Notes: generated from the letters alone by a model not told the origin. DNA of 6,870 nucleotides from a bacterium (GCA_035528375.1 DATKYS010000044.1:1-6870), one strand, 5' to 3'. Shown: positions 1 to 6,623, counted from the stretch's first letter. Numbers and translations: made by a program.

Positions 1-375
1 GACGGGCGTGTCGCCGCCATTTTGGCCGACTACTACGCCGTCGTGGGCCGAATCGTCGAAAAGCACGGCGGGGTGGTGGACAAGCTCATCGGCGACGGCG
101 TCTTCGCCACCTTCAACGCCGTGGCCGAGTTGGAGGACCACCGGGGAATCGCCCGCCGGGCGGGGGAGGAGATAATCGCGGAAATTTCCGGTCTCATGGC
201 CGGAGATAAGCCGCTCCGGGCCGCAGTTTACGCGGCGTCGGGTCCCGCCGAGGTCCGCACCTTCACCGCCGGCGGACACACCACGACCACCGTCGTCGGC
301 CGGACGGTCAACCGCGCCGGCAAGGCGATGCGACGACCGCGCTACGGCGGGGTGACGGACGCCGACCTCGAGTAA
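1..375 (+). CDS. Class III adenylate/guanylate cyclase-like protein, 3' part only (5' end outside window)
   Basis: The frame is open from base 1 and ends at TAA 373-375, giving 124 visible codons of a gene that starts upstream. The protein matches the second half of a class III cyclase catalytic domain, which makes cAMP or cGMP from ATP or GTP. Residues 20-38 contain KLIGDGVFATF. D32 fits the second metal-binding Asp and K28 the purine-reading Lys. Residues 97-108 (TVVGRTVNRAGK) fit the usual G-x-TVN-x-A-x-R motif. T97 sits where adenylate-specific cyclases carry Asp or Thr, and N104 is the transition-state Asn. Two things are odd. The transition-state Arg position is Lys (K108), and the protein stops only 16 residues later, without the usual C-terminal strand-helix tail. 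It may be a weak or inactive cyclase, or a regulatory relative. The first metal-binding Asp and any sensor domain lie outside the window. Family assignment is fairly secure; activity is not. Confidence 0.75.
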   Translation, partial: DGRVAAILADYYAVVGRIVEKHGGVVDKLIGDGVFATFNAVAELEDHRGIARRAGEEIIAEISGLMAGDKPLRAAVYAASGPAEVRTFTAGGHTTTTVVGRTVNRAGKAMRRPRYGGVTDADLE

Positions 376-391
376 CGGAAATTTACGATGA

Positions 392-409
392 ACCCCGCCC
401 CGGCGGGGT
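392..409 (+). terminator. Possible weak terminator hairpin after the cyclase-like gene
   Basis: ACCCCGC and GCGGGGT pair as a 7-bp stem around a CCCG tetraloop, 16 nt after the cyclase stop codon. The downstream stretch TCTCGTATTTGA is only moderately T-rich, so the hairpin may be an inefficient terminator. It sits just before the putative xseA promoter, which is a sensible place for a transcript boundary. Confidence 0.4.
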
Positions 410-416
410 CTCGTAT

Positions 417-445
417 TTGACGCCCGCGGCGGCCTGGGATAAGAT
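417..445 (+). promoter_or_regulatory. Putative sigma70-type promoter of the xseA operon, predicting a leaderless transcript
   Basis: The -35 box TTGACG (417-422) matches 5 of 6 consensus bases. A 17-nt spacer leads to the -10 box TAAGAT (440-445), which matches 4 of 6. Counting seven bases from the last -10 base puts +1 at about 452, the A of the xseA ATG. No Shine-Dalgarno sequence precedes that ATG. This is read by eye from one sequence; the exact spacing and good -35 support it, and the imperfect -10 weakens it. Confidence 0.5.
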
Positions 446-451
446 AGCCCC

Positions 452-1888
452 ATGCTCAACGGTTCCCCAGCGCCCGAGCCCTACAGCGTCAGCGCGCTGA
501 CCGCCCTGATAAAGGGCACCCTCGAGGAGCGCTACGCCGGGGTCTGGGTGGCCGGGGAGCTGACGGACGTAAAATTGGCCGCCAGCGGCCACCTCTACTT
601 CCGCCTGAAGGACGAGGGGGCGGTGCTGGGGTGCGCCATGTTCCGCCCGCGACCCCAGCGGCTCGGCTTCGCCCCCGCGGACGGCCTCGAGGTGGTGGCA
701 CGGGGCGACGTCTCCGTTTACCCGCCCCGGGGGAGCTATCAGCTCATATGCGACGAGCTGGTCCTGCGCGGGCTGGGGGAGCTCCAGCGGGCCTTCGAGG
801 AACTCAAGACGAGGCTGGCCGCCGAGGGGCTCTTCGCCGCCGAGGGAAAAAGACCTCTGCCTCGCCTGCCGAAGAGGGTGGGCGTGGTCACCAGCCGCGA
901 CGGGGCGGCCCTGCGCGACATCCTGCGCGTCCTGGCGCGCCGCCACGCCGGCCTGGACGTCGTCCTCCGGCACGCCCTGGTCCAGGGCGAGGGCGCCGGG
1001 GCGGAATTGGCCCGCGCCGTGGAGGAACTCGGCGCCTCGGGGCTGGTGGACGTGCTCATCGTGGGGCGGGGCGGCGGTTCCTACGAGGACCTCTTCTGCT
1101 TCAACGACGAGGGCCTTTGCCGGGCGATTCACGCCTGCCCGGTGCCGGTCATCTCCGCCGTGGGGCACGAGGTGGACGTGACGCTGGCGGACCTGGCGGC
1201 CGACGTGCGGGCGCCGACCCCCAGCGCCGCCGCCGAGATGGTCACCGCCGAGCGCGACGAGCTCCGGCGCCGCGTCGCCGTGGGACGCGGCTCCCTCCGA
1301 CGCATCGCCGCGGATCTGCTGAAGCTCGAACGTCAGCGGCTGGAACATTTTCGTAAAACTTTTTCGGTGGAGCGGCTCGCCGGTTACCTGAACCTCCGCC
1401 GCCAGCGGGTGGACGGCCTGGGCGAGCGCCTGCGGCACGCCTCCCTTTCGGCTGTGGAGGCGGGTAAGTCTCGGTTCGCGCGGGTCCGGCTGGCCATGTT
1501 GCGGGCCCACGCGGTCCCCCGTCTGCGCGAGAGGGCTTTGGCGGGCCTCGTCCGCCGGTTGAGCCTCTCCGCTTCCGGCGGGATATACTCACACCGGGTG
1601 CGCCTGAGCTCGGGGACGGGTCGTCTGGTCGCCCTCGATCCACGCGCCGTCATCGGGCGGGGCTACGGCCATCTCACCCGTAAGGGCGCGCCCGTGCGCT
1701 CCATAGAGGAACTGCACCCGTCCGACGAACTGGGCGTGACCGTCCGCGACGGGACGGCGCTCACCGTGGTCAGGAGGATACTTGGAGAAGAAAATGACCT
1801 TCGAGGAGGCGATGGAGAGGCTGGAGGCCATCGTCGCCGAGCTCGAGGGCGGGGTGTACCCCCTGGACAGACTGATCTCCCTCTTTGA
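452..1888 (+). CDS. xseA: Exodeoxyribonuclease VII large subunit
   Basis: This is the catalytic subunit of exonuclease VII, which with several XseB copies degrades single-stranded DNA from both ends into short oligonucleotides in the cytoplasm. An N-terminal OB-fold (about 8-105) shows VWVAGELTDV, SGHLYFRLKDEGAVLGCAMF and RGSYQL. The catalytic domain (about 125-262) has GVVTSRDGAALRDIL, IVGRGGGSYEDLFCFNDE, AVGHEVDVTLADLAADVRAP and TPSAAAE. A long Arg-rich helical region follows, then a C-terminal segment with IGRGYGHLTRKG and a DGTALTVV strand. ATG 452 is well fixed: an in-frame TAA lies at 440-442 and YSVSALTALIKG begins at residue 11, as in the family. Family-like sequence ends near residue 443. 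The last 35 codons run into xseB in another frame and look like Arg/Gly-rich out-of-frame translation, so the true C-terminus may be shorter (see findings). It appears to head an operon with xseB, ispA and pyrC. Confidence 0.95.
   Translation: MLNGSPAPEPYSVSALTALIKGTLEERYAGVWVAGELTDVKLAASGHLYFRLKDEGAVLGCAMFRPRPQRLGFAPADGLEVVARGDVSVYPPRGSYQLICDELVLRGLGELQRAFEELKTRLAAEGLFAAEGKRPLPRLPKRVGVVTSRDGAALRDILRVLARRHAGLDVVLRHALVQGEGAGAELARAVEELGASGLVDVLIVGRGGGSYEDLFCFNDEGLCRAIHACPVPVISAVGHEVDVTLADLAADVRAPTPSAAAEMVTAERDELRRRVAVGRGSLRRIAADLLKLERQRLEHFRKTFSVERLAGYLNLRRQRVDGLGERLRHASLSAVEAGKSRFARVRLAMLRAHAVPRLRERALAGLVRRLSLSASGGIYSHRVRLSSGTGRLVALDPRAVIGRGYGHLTRKGAPVRSIEELHPSDELGVTVRDGTALTVVRRILGEENDLRGGDGEAGGHRRRARGRGVPPGQTDLPL
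1772..1777 (+). promoter_or_regulatory. Shine-Dalgarno sequence for xseB, inside xseA
   Basis: A perfect AGGAGG lies 4 nt before the TTG at 1782 and 16 nt before the alternative ATG at 1794. The short 4-nt spacing is tight but workable. The ATG has its own weaker GGAG at 1784-1787, 6 nt upstream. The start of xseB is therefore ambiguous by four codons. Confidence 0.6.
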
Positions 1889-2021
1889 GGAAGGCATGGG
1901 GTTGGCGAAGCTCTGCCAGTCCCAGCTCGACGCAACCGAACGGCGACTCACCGAGTTGGTCAAGGGCGACGACGGCTCCCCCGCCGAGCGCCCCCTCGAC
2001 CTGCCCGACGTGGAAGGATAA
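1782..2021 (+). CDS. xseB: Exodeoxyribonuclease VII small subunit
   Basis: This is the small helical partner of XseA; several copies bind each large subunit and are needed for exonuclease VII activity. The 79-residue length is typical. Residues 5-24 carry the family signature MTFEEAMERLEAIVAELEGG, followed by YPLDRLISLFEEGMGLAKLC and a second helix, QLDATERRLTELV, forming a helical hairpin. The tail from about 63 is acidic and proline-rich and probably disordered. The start is TTG 1782, preferred because AGGAGG lies just upstream. ATG 1794 would give 75 residues and keep the whole conserved region. The gene overlaps the 3' end of the xseA reading frame by 107 nt, and ispA begins 2 nt after its TAA, so translation of the three is probably coupled. 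Confidence 0.92.
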   Translation: MEKKMTFEEAMERLEAIVAELEGGVYPLDRLISLFEEGMGLAKLCQSQLDATERRLTELVKGDDGSPAERPLDLPDVEG

Positions 2022-2023
2022 TC

Positions 2024-2920
2024 TTGACTGTACAGCTCAAGGCTTACCTGGAACAGAAACGGGTCTTCGTGGACGGCGAGCTGGCGAGGCTCCTGCCGCA
2101 CAGGGGGGCCTATCCGCCGGACGTCCACGAGGCGCTGCACTACGCCGTCTTTTCCGGCGGCAAGCGCCTGCGGGCGATTCTGGTCCTGGCCACCGCCGAG
2201 GCCGTCGCCGGCGACCTGCCCGACGGGGCCTCCGAGGCGGCCTGCGCCGTGGAGTGTGTCCACAACTACTCCCTGGTCCACGACGACCTGCCCTGCATGG
2301 ACGCGGACGAGCTCAGGCGGGGCCGACCCTCGGTGTGGAAGAAGTACGGGGAGGCGGTGGCCGTCCTGACCGGGGATGCGCTTCTGACCGTGGCGTTCCA
2401 GATTCTCGCCCTGGGAGCCACCCGGGAGATCGAGCTCTCCGACCGCCTGCTCCTCTGTTCCCAGGAACTGGCCGTGGCCTCGGGCACCTTCGGGATGATC
2501 GGCGGCCAGGCGGCGGACGTGGCCAACGAGGGCAAGGACATAGACGCCACCATGCTGAACTACGTCCACACCCTGAAGACCGGAGCCCTGATCCGCTGCG
2601 CCTGCCGGATGGGGGCGATTCTCGCCCGGGCCGACGACACCCGGCTCATGGCGGCCACGCGCTACGGGGAGTACCTGGGGATGGCGTTCCAGATAGCCGA
2701 CGACCTCTTGAACGTCACCGGCGATGAGGCGAAGCTGGGCAAGTCCGTGGGCTCGGACGAAAAGCGGGGCAAGAACACCTTCCCGAAGATTCACGGGGTG
2801 GAAAAGTCGCGGAAGATGGCCAAGTTCCACGCCGATTCCGCCGTGGAAGAGGCCCGGCGTCTGCCCCGGCCCGAGATTCTGGCGGAGCTGGCCGGCTTCG
2901 TCGTCGAGAGGGACCACTAG
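2024..2920 (+). CDS. ispA: Polyprenyl (geranyl/farnesyl/geranylgeranyl) diphosphate synthase, IspA family
   Basis: This enzyme condenses isopentenyl diphosphate with allylic diphosphates to make short-chain isoprenoid precursors for quinones, undecaprenyl carriers or carotenoids. The 298 residues match the usual IspA length. SGGKRLR (44-50) binds isopentenyl diphosphate. HDDLPCMDADELRRG (86-100) is the first Asp-rich motif in its bacterial spaced form (D87, D88, D93). GMIGGQAADV (157-166) and HTLKTGALI (182-190) follow. The second Asp-rich region is FQIADDLLNVTGD (222-234), where Asn230 replaces the usual last Asp of DDxxD. Tyr82, five residues before the first motif, is a bulky residue of the kind that limits chain length. 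Farnesyl product is a reasonable guess, but geranylgeranyl cannot be excluded. The TTG start has GGAAGGA at 2012-2018 upstream and lies 2 nt after xseB. The stop TAG directly abuts pyrC. Confidence 0.93.
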   Translation: MTVQLKAYLEQKRVFVDGELARLLPHRGAYPPDVHEALHYAVFSGGKRLRAILVLATAEAVAGDLPDGASEAACAVECVHNYSLVHDDLPCMDADELRRGRPSVWKKYGEAVAVLTGDALLTVAFQILALGATREIELSDRLLLCSQELAVASGTFGMIGGQAADVANEGKDIDATMLNYVHTLKTGALIRCACRMGAILARADDTRLMAATRYGEYLGMAFQIADDLLNVTGDEAKLGKSVGSDEKRGKNTFPKIHGVEKSRKMAKFHADSAVEEARRLPRPEILAELAGFVVERDH

Positions 2921-4237
2921 TTGCCGACCAGGAGTGCCAGGCCCCTTCTGCTCAAGGGTGGGACGGTGGTGGACCCCGCCCGGGGCCTTTACGCCAAGGC
3001 CGACGTGCTGTTGCGCGGGGGGCGGGTGGCCGCCGTGGAACGGGGGCTCGTCGAGCCGACGGCGGAAGTCGTTGACTGCGGCGAGCTCTTCGTCGTGCCC
3101 GGCCTGGTGGATATGCACGTCCACCTGCGCGAGCCGGGGCTGGAGGACAAGGAGACCATCGCCACCGGCACGCGGGCGGCGGCGCTGGGCGGGTTCACAT
3201 CCATCGCCTGCAAGGCGAACACCGGCCAGTTCGTGGACAACGAGGCGGCGGTGGAGTACGTCCGCTACATCGCGGAGCTGCGCGGGCTGGTGAACGTCTT
3301 TCCCATCGCGGCCCTGACCGAGGGGCTGGCCGGGGCCGGAATCGCCCCGCTCCGCGAACTCCGGGAGGCCGGGGCGGTCGCCCTCTCCGACGACGGCCAC
3401 CCGGTCCGACGGTCCGGCCTCCTCCTCAACGCCCTCAAGTACGCCCGGGACGCAGGTTTTCTGGTCATCAGCCACGCCGAGGAGGAGGCGCTCTCCGGGG
3501 GCGGCGTGGTGTCCGCGGGTCCATCGGCCACGGCGGCCGGGCTGGAGCCCATCCTGGCCGAGGCCGAGGACGTGGGGACGGTGCGCGACATCCTCGTGGC
3601 GGCCAGGGTCGGGGTGCCGCTCCACGTGGACCACGTCTCCACGGCCCGTTCCGTGGAGACGGTGCGCGACGCCAGGCGGCGAGGGTTCGACGTCACCGCC
3701 GAGGCGACGCCCCACCACTTCTGCCTGGACCAGTCTTCCCTTCCGGACGATTTCGACCCCAGGACCAAGGTCAACCCCCCGATAAGGACCGCCGCGGACC
3801 GCGAGGCGGTCGTCGCCGGCCTGCGGGACGGGACGTTGGAGATAATCGCCAGCGACCACGCCCCGCACACCCTGGCGGAGAAGGATCAGCCCTACCAAAC
3901 GGCCCCCTTCGGCATCGTGGGGCTGGAGACGACGTTGGGGCTGACGCTGACGTATCTGGTGGAGCCGGGCCATCTATCCTTCGGCGAGGCGGTGGAGCGG
4001 CTCTCCACGAATCCGGCGCGGCGGCTGGGGCTTACCGGAAAGGGAAAACTCGGGGTGGGCTCGGCAGCCGACGTGACGGTGATTGACCGGGGCGCGCGGT
4101 GGACGGTTGACCCGGAAAAATTTGCCGGTAAGGGGGTAAACACGCCCTTCGCCGGTTGGGAGCTCACCGGCCGCGCCGTTTACGTTGTGGTCGGGGGGCG
4201 GGTCGTGATGGCCGACGGCGAGCTCGTTGGGAGTTGA
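2921..4237 (+). CDS. pyrC: Dihydroorotase, class I (zinc amidohydrolase)
   Basis: The enzyme reversibly cyclises carbamoyl-aspartate to dihydroorotate, the third step of de novo pyrimidine synthesis, in the cytoplasm. The metal and catalytic residues of class I enzymes are present: DMHVHLREPG (64-73, H66 and H68), SDDG (156-159), SHAEE (184-188, H185), HVDHVST (235-241, H238) and IASDHAPH (309-316, D312). PHHF (264-267), KVNPPIRT (283-290) and GIVGLETTLGL (331-341) are further family signatures. This argues for an active enzyme rather than an inactive PyrC' form. The usual MPNT substrate motif reads KANT (98-101), keeping N100. The length of 438 is normal for the class. The TTG start follows the ispA TAG immediately and is preceded by AGAGGGA at 2907-2913. 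An internal later start would remove the N-terminal beta strands. No leader peptide or pyrimidine attenuator fits between the genes, so control would be at the operon level. Confidence 0.95.
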   Translation: MPTRSARPLLLKGGTVVDPARGLYAKADVLLRGGRVAAVERGLVEPTAEVVDCGELFVVPGLVDMHVHLREPGLEDKETIATGTRAAALGGFTSIACKANTGQFVDNEAAVEYVRYIAELRGLVNVFPIAALTEGLAGAGIAPLRELREAGAVALSDDGHPVRRSGLLLNALKYARDAGFLVISHAEEEALSGGGVVSAGPSATAAGLEPILAEAEDVGTVRDILVAARVGVPLHVDHVSTARSVETVRDARRRGFDVTAEATPHHFCLDQSSLPDDFDPRTKVNPPIRTAADREAVVAGLRDGTLEIIASDHAPHTLAEKDQPYQTAPFGIVGLETTLGLTLTYLVEPGHLSFGEAVERLSTNPARRLGLTGKGKLGVGSAADVTVIDRGARWTVDPEKFAGKGVNTPFAGWELTGRAVYVVVGGRVVMADGELVGS

Positions 4238-4241
4238 CGCC

Positions 4242-4457
4242 ATGCCGGTTGACGAGTTGCGGATCAACGGCGACCGCGTGGAGACCATCCTCCATCTGGC
4301 GAAGGTCCTGGCCTTCACCCGGGACCGCGGGGTCATCGAGAATTTCCGGCGGTCCATCCTTCTGCTGGAGCCGCTCGTGGACCGATCCCTGCTCTCCGGG
4401 GACGAGGGACGGCTGTTCGAGGAATCGGTGCGCCTCGCCCGGGAACTCTGTCCGTGA
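4242..4457 (+). CDS. Small protein of unknown function (71 aa)
   Basis: I do not recognise this family. ATG 4242 lies 4 nt after the pyrC stop and is preceded by GGGAG at 4229-4233 with an 8-nt gap, a good ribosome site overlapping the pyrC end. An in-frame TTG at 4227 would add five codons but has no clear ribosome site. The protein opens with a short strand-like MPVDELRINGDRVE, then appears mostly helical with regular hydrophobic spacing (TILHLAKVLAF, FRRSILLLEPLVD, FEESVRLARELC). It is charged, soluble, has no membrane segment and one Cys near the C-terminus (second-last residue). The tight spacing suggests co-expression with pyrC. It could instead be a shadow frame in G+C-rich DNA, but the ribosome site and the snug fit between two real genes argue for a gene. 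Confidence 0.6.
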   Translation: MPVDELRINGDRVETILHLAKVLAFTRDRGVIENFRRSILLLEPLVDRSLLSGDEGRLFEESVRLARELCP

Positions 4458-4479
4458 CCGCCCGGAGCATTTTTTCGCC

Positions 4480-6480
4480 ATGACGACCGGATTCATCACC
4501 CGTCGGATAGGCTCAACCCGCGGCCAGCGCGGGTTGACCCTCATCGAACTTATAATCGCCATGGCGATTTTCGCCATAATCATGGTGCCGATGGTGCTCC
4601 TCGTTACCGGGGCGGGGACGGGGTTCAACGAATCGAGCAAGCGGGCCGAGCTCCAGCGCCGGGGCCGGATGGCGCTCCAGGCGATGGTGGCCGCCGTCGG
4701 CCAGGCCGGGGCCGATCCGACGGGCATGGACCTCTTCGAGGCGATTCCCGAAGCGGCGCCCAACGCAGTCGTCGTGGCCGCCGATTACCGGGGGGACGAG
4801 CCGGATACGCCTCCCGACGGCGACGCCGACGACCGGGCCGAGCGGGTCGGCTTCCGACTCGTCCCCGGCGGTTCCCTGGTCAACGAGATAGGCGACCCCG
4901 AACGGCCCGACCTCTTCGATCTGTCCCGCGACGTGCGCGACTTCCGCGTGGTTTACCGGGACGCGGCCGATGAAATAATCGCCCACGAGGCGCTGGTCTC
5001 CGAGAAGGCCGCGGGCGTCCTGGCCCGTCGCCGCATCCGCAGCCTGGAACTTACCCTGACGCTCGCCCCGGCCGACGACCCCCGGTTCGCGCCGATAGTG
5101 CTTACGACGACCGTGACCCCGGTGAACCTGGCCTCCCGTTATCTGGGAGCGGCGGCGGGGGGCGTATTCCCCACGGGCGAGGAGGCGGGCAAGGTTGGAG
5201 AGGCGGCCGTTCCCGGTGAGGGCGCCCCGCCCCAGGGACCGCCCGTGCTCCTGACCCAGGGGGCGGCGGCGGAGCTGCGCGATTCGGGCGTCGGCTCGCC
5301 CCGGGTCATCTTCGATTCCCCCGTGGACGGCGCCCTGGTGCGGGGGCCGGTCCCCGTGGGCGCGGCGGCTTACGACGCCGACGGCGCAGTGCGCCAGGTG
5401 GAGTTCTACCTGGACGACCGGGTGCTCGGGGTGGACGGCTACGCCCCCTACGACGCCCTGGACGGCGGCTGGAACCCCGTCTCCGGCGATGCGGCCGTCC
5501 CCGACGGCCACCATCTCCTCTACGCCCTGGCGGTGGACAACCGCCACCAGGTCGGCTCCGACTCCCTGATGGTCGAGGTGCGTTCGGGGTCGGGACCCGC
5601 GCTCTACCTGGACACCTCCCGCCCGGCCTACGTCCTGGCCAGCCGCGAGCTCACCGGCGCCTTCGGAGTAAAGAACTCGGGCGACGCCGAGGTCCGCCTG
5701 ACCCAGCTCCGGGTGGTGTGGAACCGCCGGGGGCTGCTCCTGTCGGGGGTGGAGTACGAGGGCGTGAGCTATTTCAGCGACGCGGAGGGGGTAGAGAGCG
5801 GCGATTTGGTCCCGTTGAAAGAGACTCTGGTCCTGCCGCCGGGCGCGAGCGGCGAGCTGATTTTCCAATTCATCCCCGGACCGGGCGCCAACAGCCCGCG
5901 GTTGGAGGGGGCGAGGCTGGCCGTGCTGGCCGCCGACGCCGTGGGGCGGCGGTGGGGGATGAGTTGCTACCTGACCCCGGCCTCCTTCGTGCTGGATCGG
6001 CTCCTGATCCAGGGCTCGGCCTACCTGAACCGCTGGGCGGATTACTACCGCCTGACGCGGTTGGTCACGGGCGACGCCCTCTACTCGGACGAGAGGTACT
6101 CGATCCTAACCTTCCCAATCTCCTACGACGGCCTGGTTTGGCTCCTGACGGCCGATCGGGATCGGACCAAGGGGAGTGGTGAGGCGGCGCTGGGTCGGGA
6201 CTTCCTGGGCCGCCTGAGGGCCGACAACCGGGTCCACGTTTACCTCCTCTACGACGACACCGCCACCCCGCCGATGTGGGTCCGCGACGACTTTATGAAA
6301 AGCCGCTACGTGGCGCTCACCGACAACCCCCGGGCCGACCGCCTGCGGGTCTGGCTGGGCACGGCCGAACCGGGCGAGGTCTTCTTCTACGGAAACCGCT
6401 CCGCCGGGGTCTCCGACAACGCGGACTGCATGTACATGCTCGGTTTCGGCGGGCTTTTCGCCCCAGGCACGGGCGAGTGA
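4480..6480 (+). CDS. Large modular type IV prepilin-like (PilW/PulJ-like) surface protein
   Basis: This is a 666-residue protein with a class III signal typical of type IV pilins and type II secretion pseudopilins. The basic leader ends at GQRG (15-18), and the predicted prepilin peptidase cut falls before LTLIELIIAMAIFAII, with Glu at mature position 5. Residues about 19-44 form the membrane helix. ELQRRGRMALQAMVAAVGQAG (57-77) resembles PilW/PulJ minor pilins, and the pilin-like domain runs to about 225. A Gly/Pro/Glu-rich linker follows to about 272. An Ig-like domain (about 274-368) has FDSPVDGALVRGPVPVGAAA, VEFYLDD and PDGHHLLYALAVD, resembling bacterial Ig family 7. The regions at about 374-505 and 520-660 look beta-rich; the last includes YSDERYSILTFPISYDGLVWL and VHVYLLYDD. 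Ordinary minor pilins are about 150-350 residues, so this is a large fusion, perhaps an adhesive tip or low-abundance pilin. ATG 4480 is the only sensible start. GGAG lies 12 nt upstream, a rather long gap. Confidence 0.88.
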   Translation: MTTGFITRRIGSTRGQRGLTLIELIIAMAIFAIIMVPMVLLVTGAGTGFNESSKRAELQRRGRMALQAMVAAVGQAGADPTGMDLFEAIPEAAPNAVVVAADYRGDEPDTPPDGDADDRAERVGFRLVPGGSLVNEIGDPERPDLFDLSRDVRDFRVVYRDAADEIIAHEALVSEKAAGVLARRRIRSLELTLTLAPADDPRFAPIVLTTTVTPVNLASRYLGAAAGGVFPTGEEAGKVGEAAVPGEGAPPQGPPVLLTQGAAAELRDSGVGSPRVIFDSPVDGALVRGPVPVGAAAYDADGAVRQVEFYLDDRVLGVDGYAPYDALDGGWNPVSGDAAVPDGHHLLYALAVDNRHQVGSDSLMVEVRSGSGPALYLDTSRPAYVLASRELTGAFGVKNSGDAEVRLTQLRVVWNRRGLLLSGVEYEGVSYFSDAEGVESGDLVPLKETLVLPPGASGELIFQFIPGPGANSPRLEGARLAVLAADAVGRRWGMSCYLTPASFVLDRLLIQGSAYLNRWADYYRLTRLVTGDALYSDERYSILTFPISYDGLVWLLTADRDRTKGSGEAALGRDFLGRLRADNRVHVYLLYDDTATPPMWVRDDFMKSRYVALTDNPRADRLRVWLGTAEPGEVFFYGNRSAGVSDNADCMYMLGFGGLFAPGTGE

Positions 6481-6490
6481 AGAGAGGGAT

Positions 6491-6513
6491 TCCCCCTCCC
6501 ACTGGGAGAGGGA
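6491..6513. repeat. CCCTCCC/GGGAGAGGG hairpin repeat, copy A
   Basis: CTCCC (6496-6500) pairs with GGGAG (6504-6508) around ACT; the outer C run can pair with GGG after a bulged A. The segment 6497-6513 matches 6720-6736 at 16 of 17 positions, so it is one family with copy B. It begins 10 nt after the prepilin stop. The trailing bases are A rather than T, so on the plus strand it is not a normal intrinsic terminator. Confidence 0.6.
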
Positions 6514-6515
6514 AA

Positions 6516-6534
6516 ATGCACCGACCATTACCCC
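6516..6534. repeat. 19-nt direct repeat upstream of stem-loop copy 1
   Basis: ATGCACCGACCATTACCCC here and ATGCCCCGACCATCGCCCC at 6624-6642 agree at 16 of 19 positions in the same orientation, 108 nt apart. Each is followed by a GCGATGAYGTAGGGGC unit, so the repeated block seems larger than the stem-loop alone. Confidence 0.6.
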
Positions 6535-6551
6535 GGCCCGTGGCTCGCGCA

Positions 6552-6609
6552 TTGCGATGATGTAGGGGCGACCCGTAGGACGAGTCCTCTGCGGTCGCCC
6601 GCGAATTGC
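6552..6609. repeat. GCGATGAYGTAGGG stem-loop unit, copy 1
   Basis: The unit opens TTGCGATGATGTAGGGGC and closes GCGAATTGC. GGGCGACC (6566-6573) pairs perfectly with GGTCGCCC (6593-6600). The 19-nt loop holds a second small palindrome, AGGAC-GA-GTCCT (6577-6588). The right half (6586-6609) is identical over 24 nt to 6833-6856 in copy 3, which lacks 13 nt of the loop. Confidence 0.8.
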
Positions 6610-6623
6610 TCCCCGTCGCTTTC

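Noticed and set aside
383-1510. A 375-codon minus-strand open frame opposite xseA
   Set aside because: Low-complexity His/Gln/Gly/Arg-rich translation opposite a firmly identified gene; an antisense shadow.
1781-1797. Programmed -1 frameshift at the end of xseA
   Set aside because: The A-rich stretch GAAGAAAATGA is not a good slippery heptamer and no clear downstream stimulator is seen; an indel or a plain overlap is simpler.
2905-2935. Pyrimidine-responsive attenuator before pyrC
   Set aside because: There is no intergenic space; pyrC starts directly after the ispA stop.
1589-3973. A 794-codon open frame on the minus strand opposite xseB, ispA and pyrC
   Set aside because: It lies opposite three well-recognised genes, has no recognisable motifs, and its length follows from G+C-rich codon use on the plus strand.
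4156-4479. Upstream in-frame extension of the prepilin gene
   Set aside because: It would overlap pyrC and the small gene and put about 108 residues before the prepilin leader, which is not compatible with a class III signal.
4513-5868. A 451-codon minus-strand open frame opposite the prepilin gene
   Set aside because: Same shadow pattern, with no domain features, opposite a gene with clear prepilin and Ig-like motifs.
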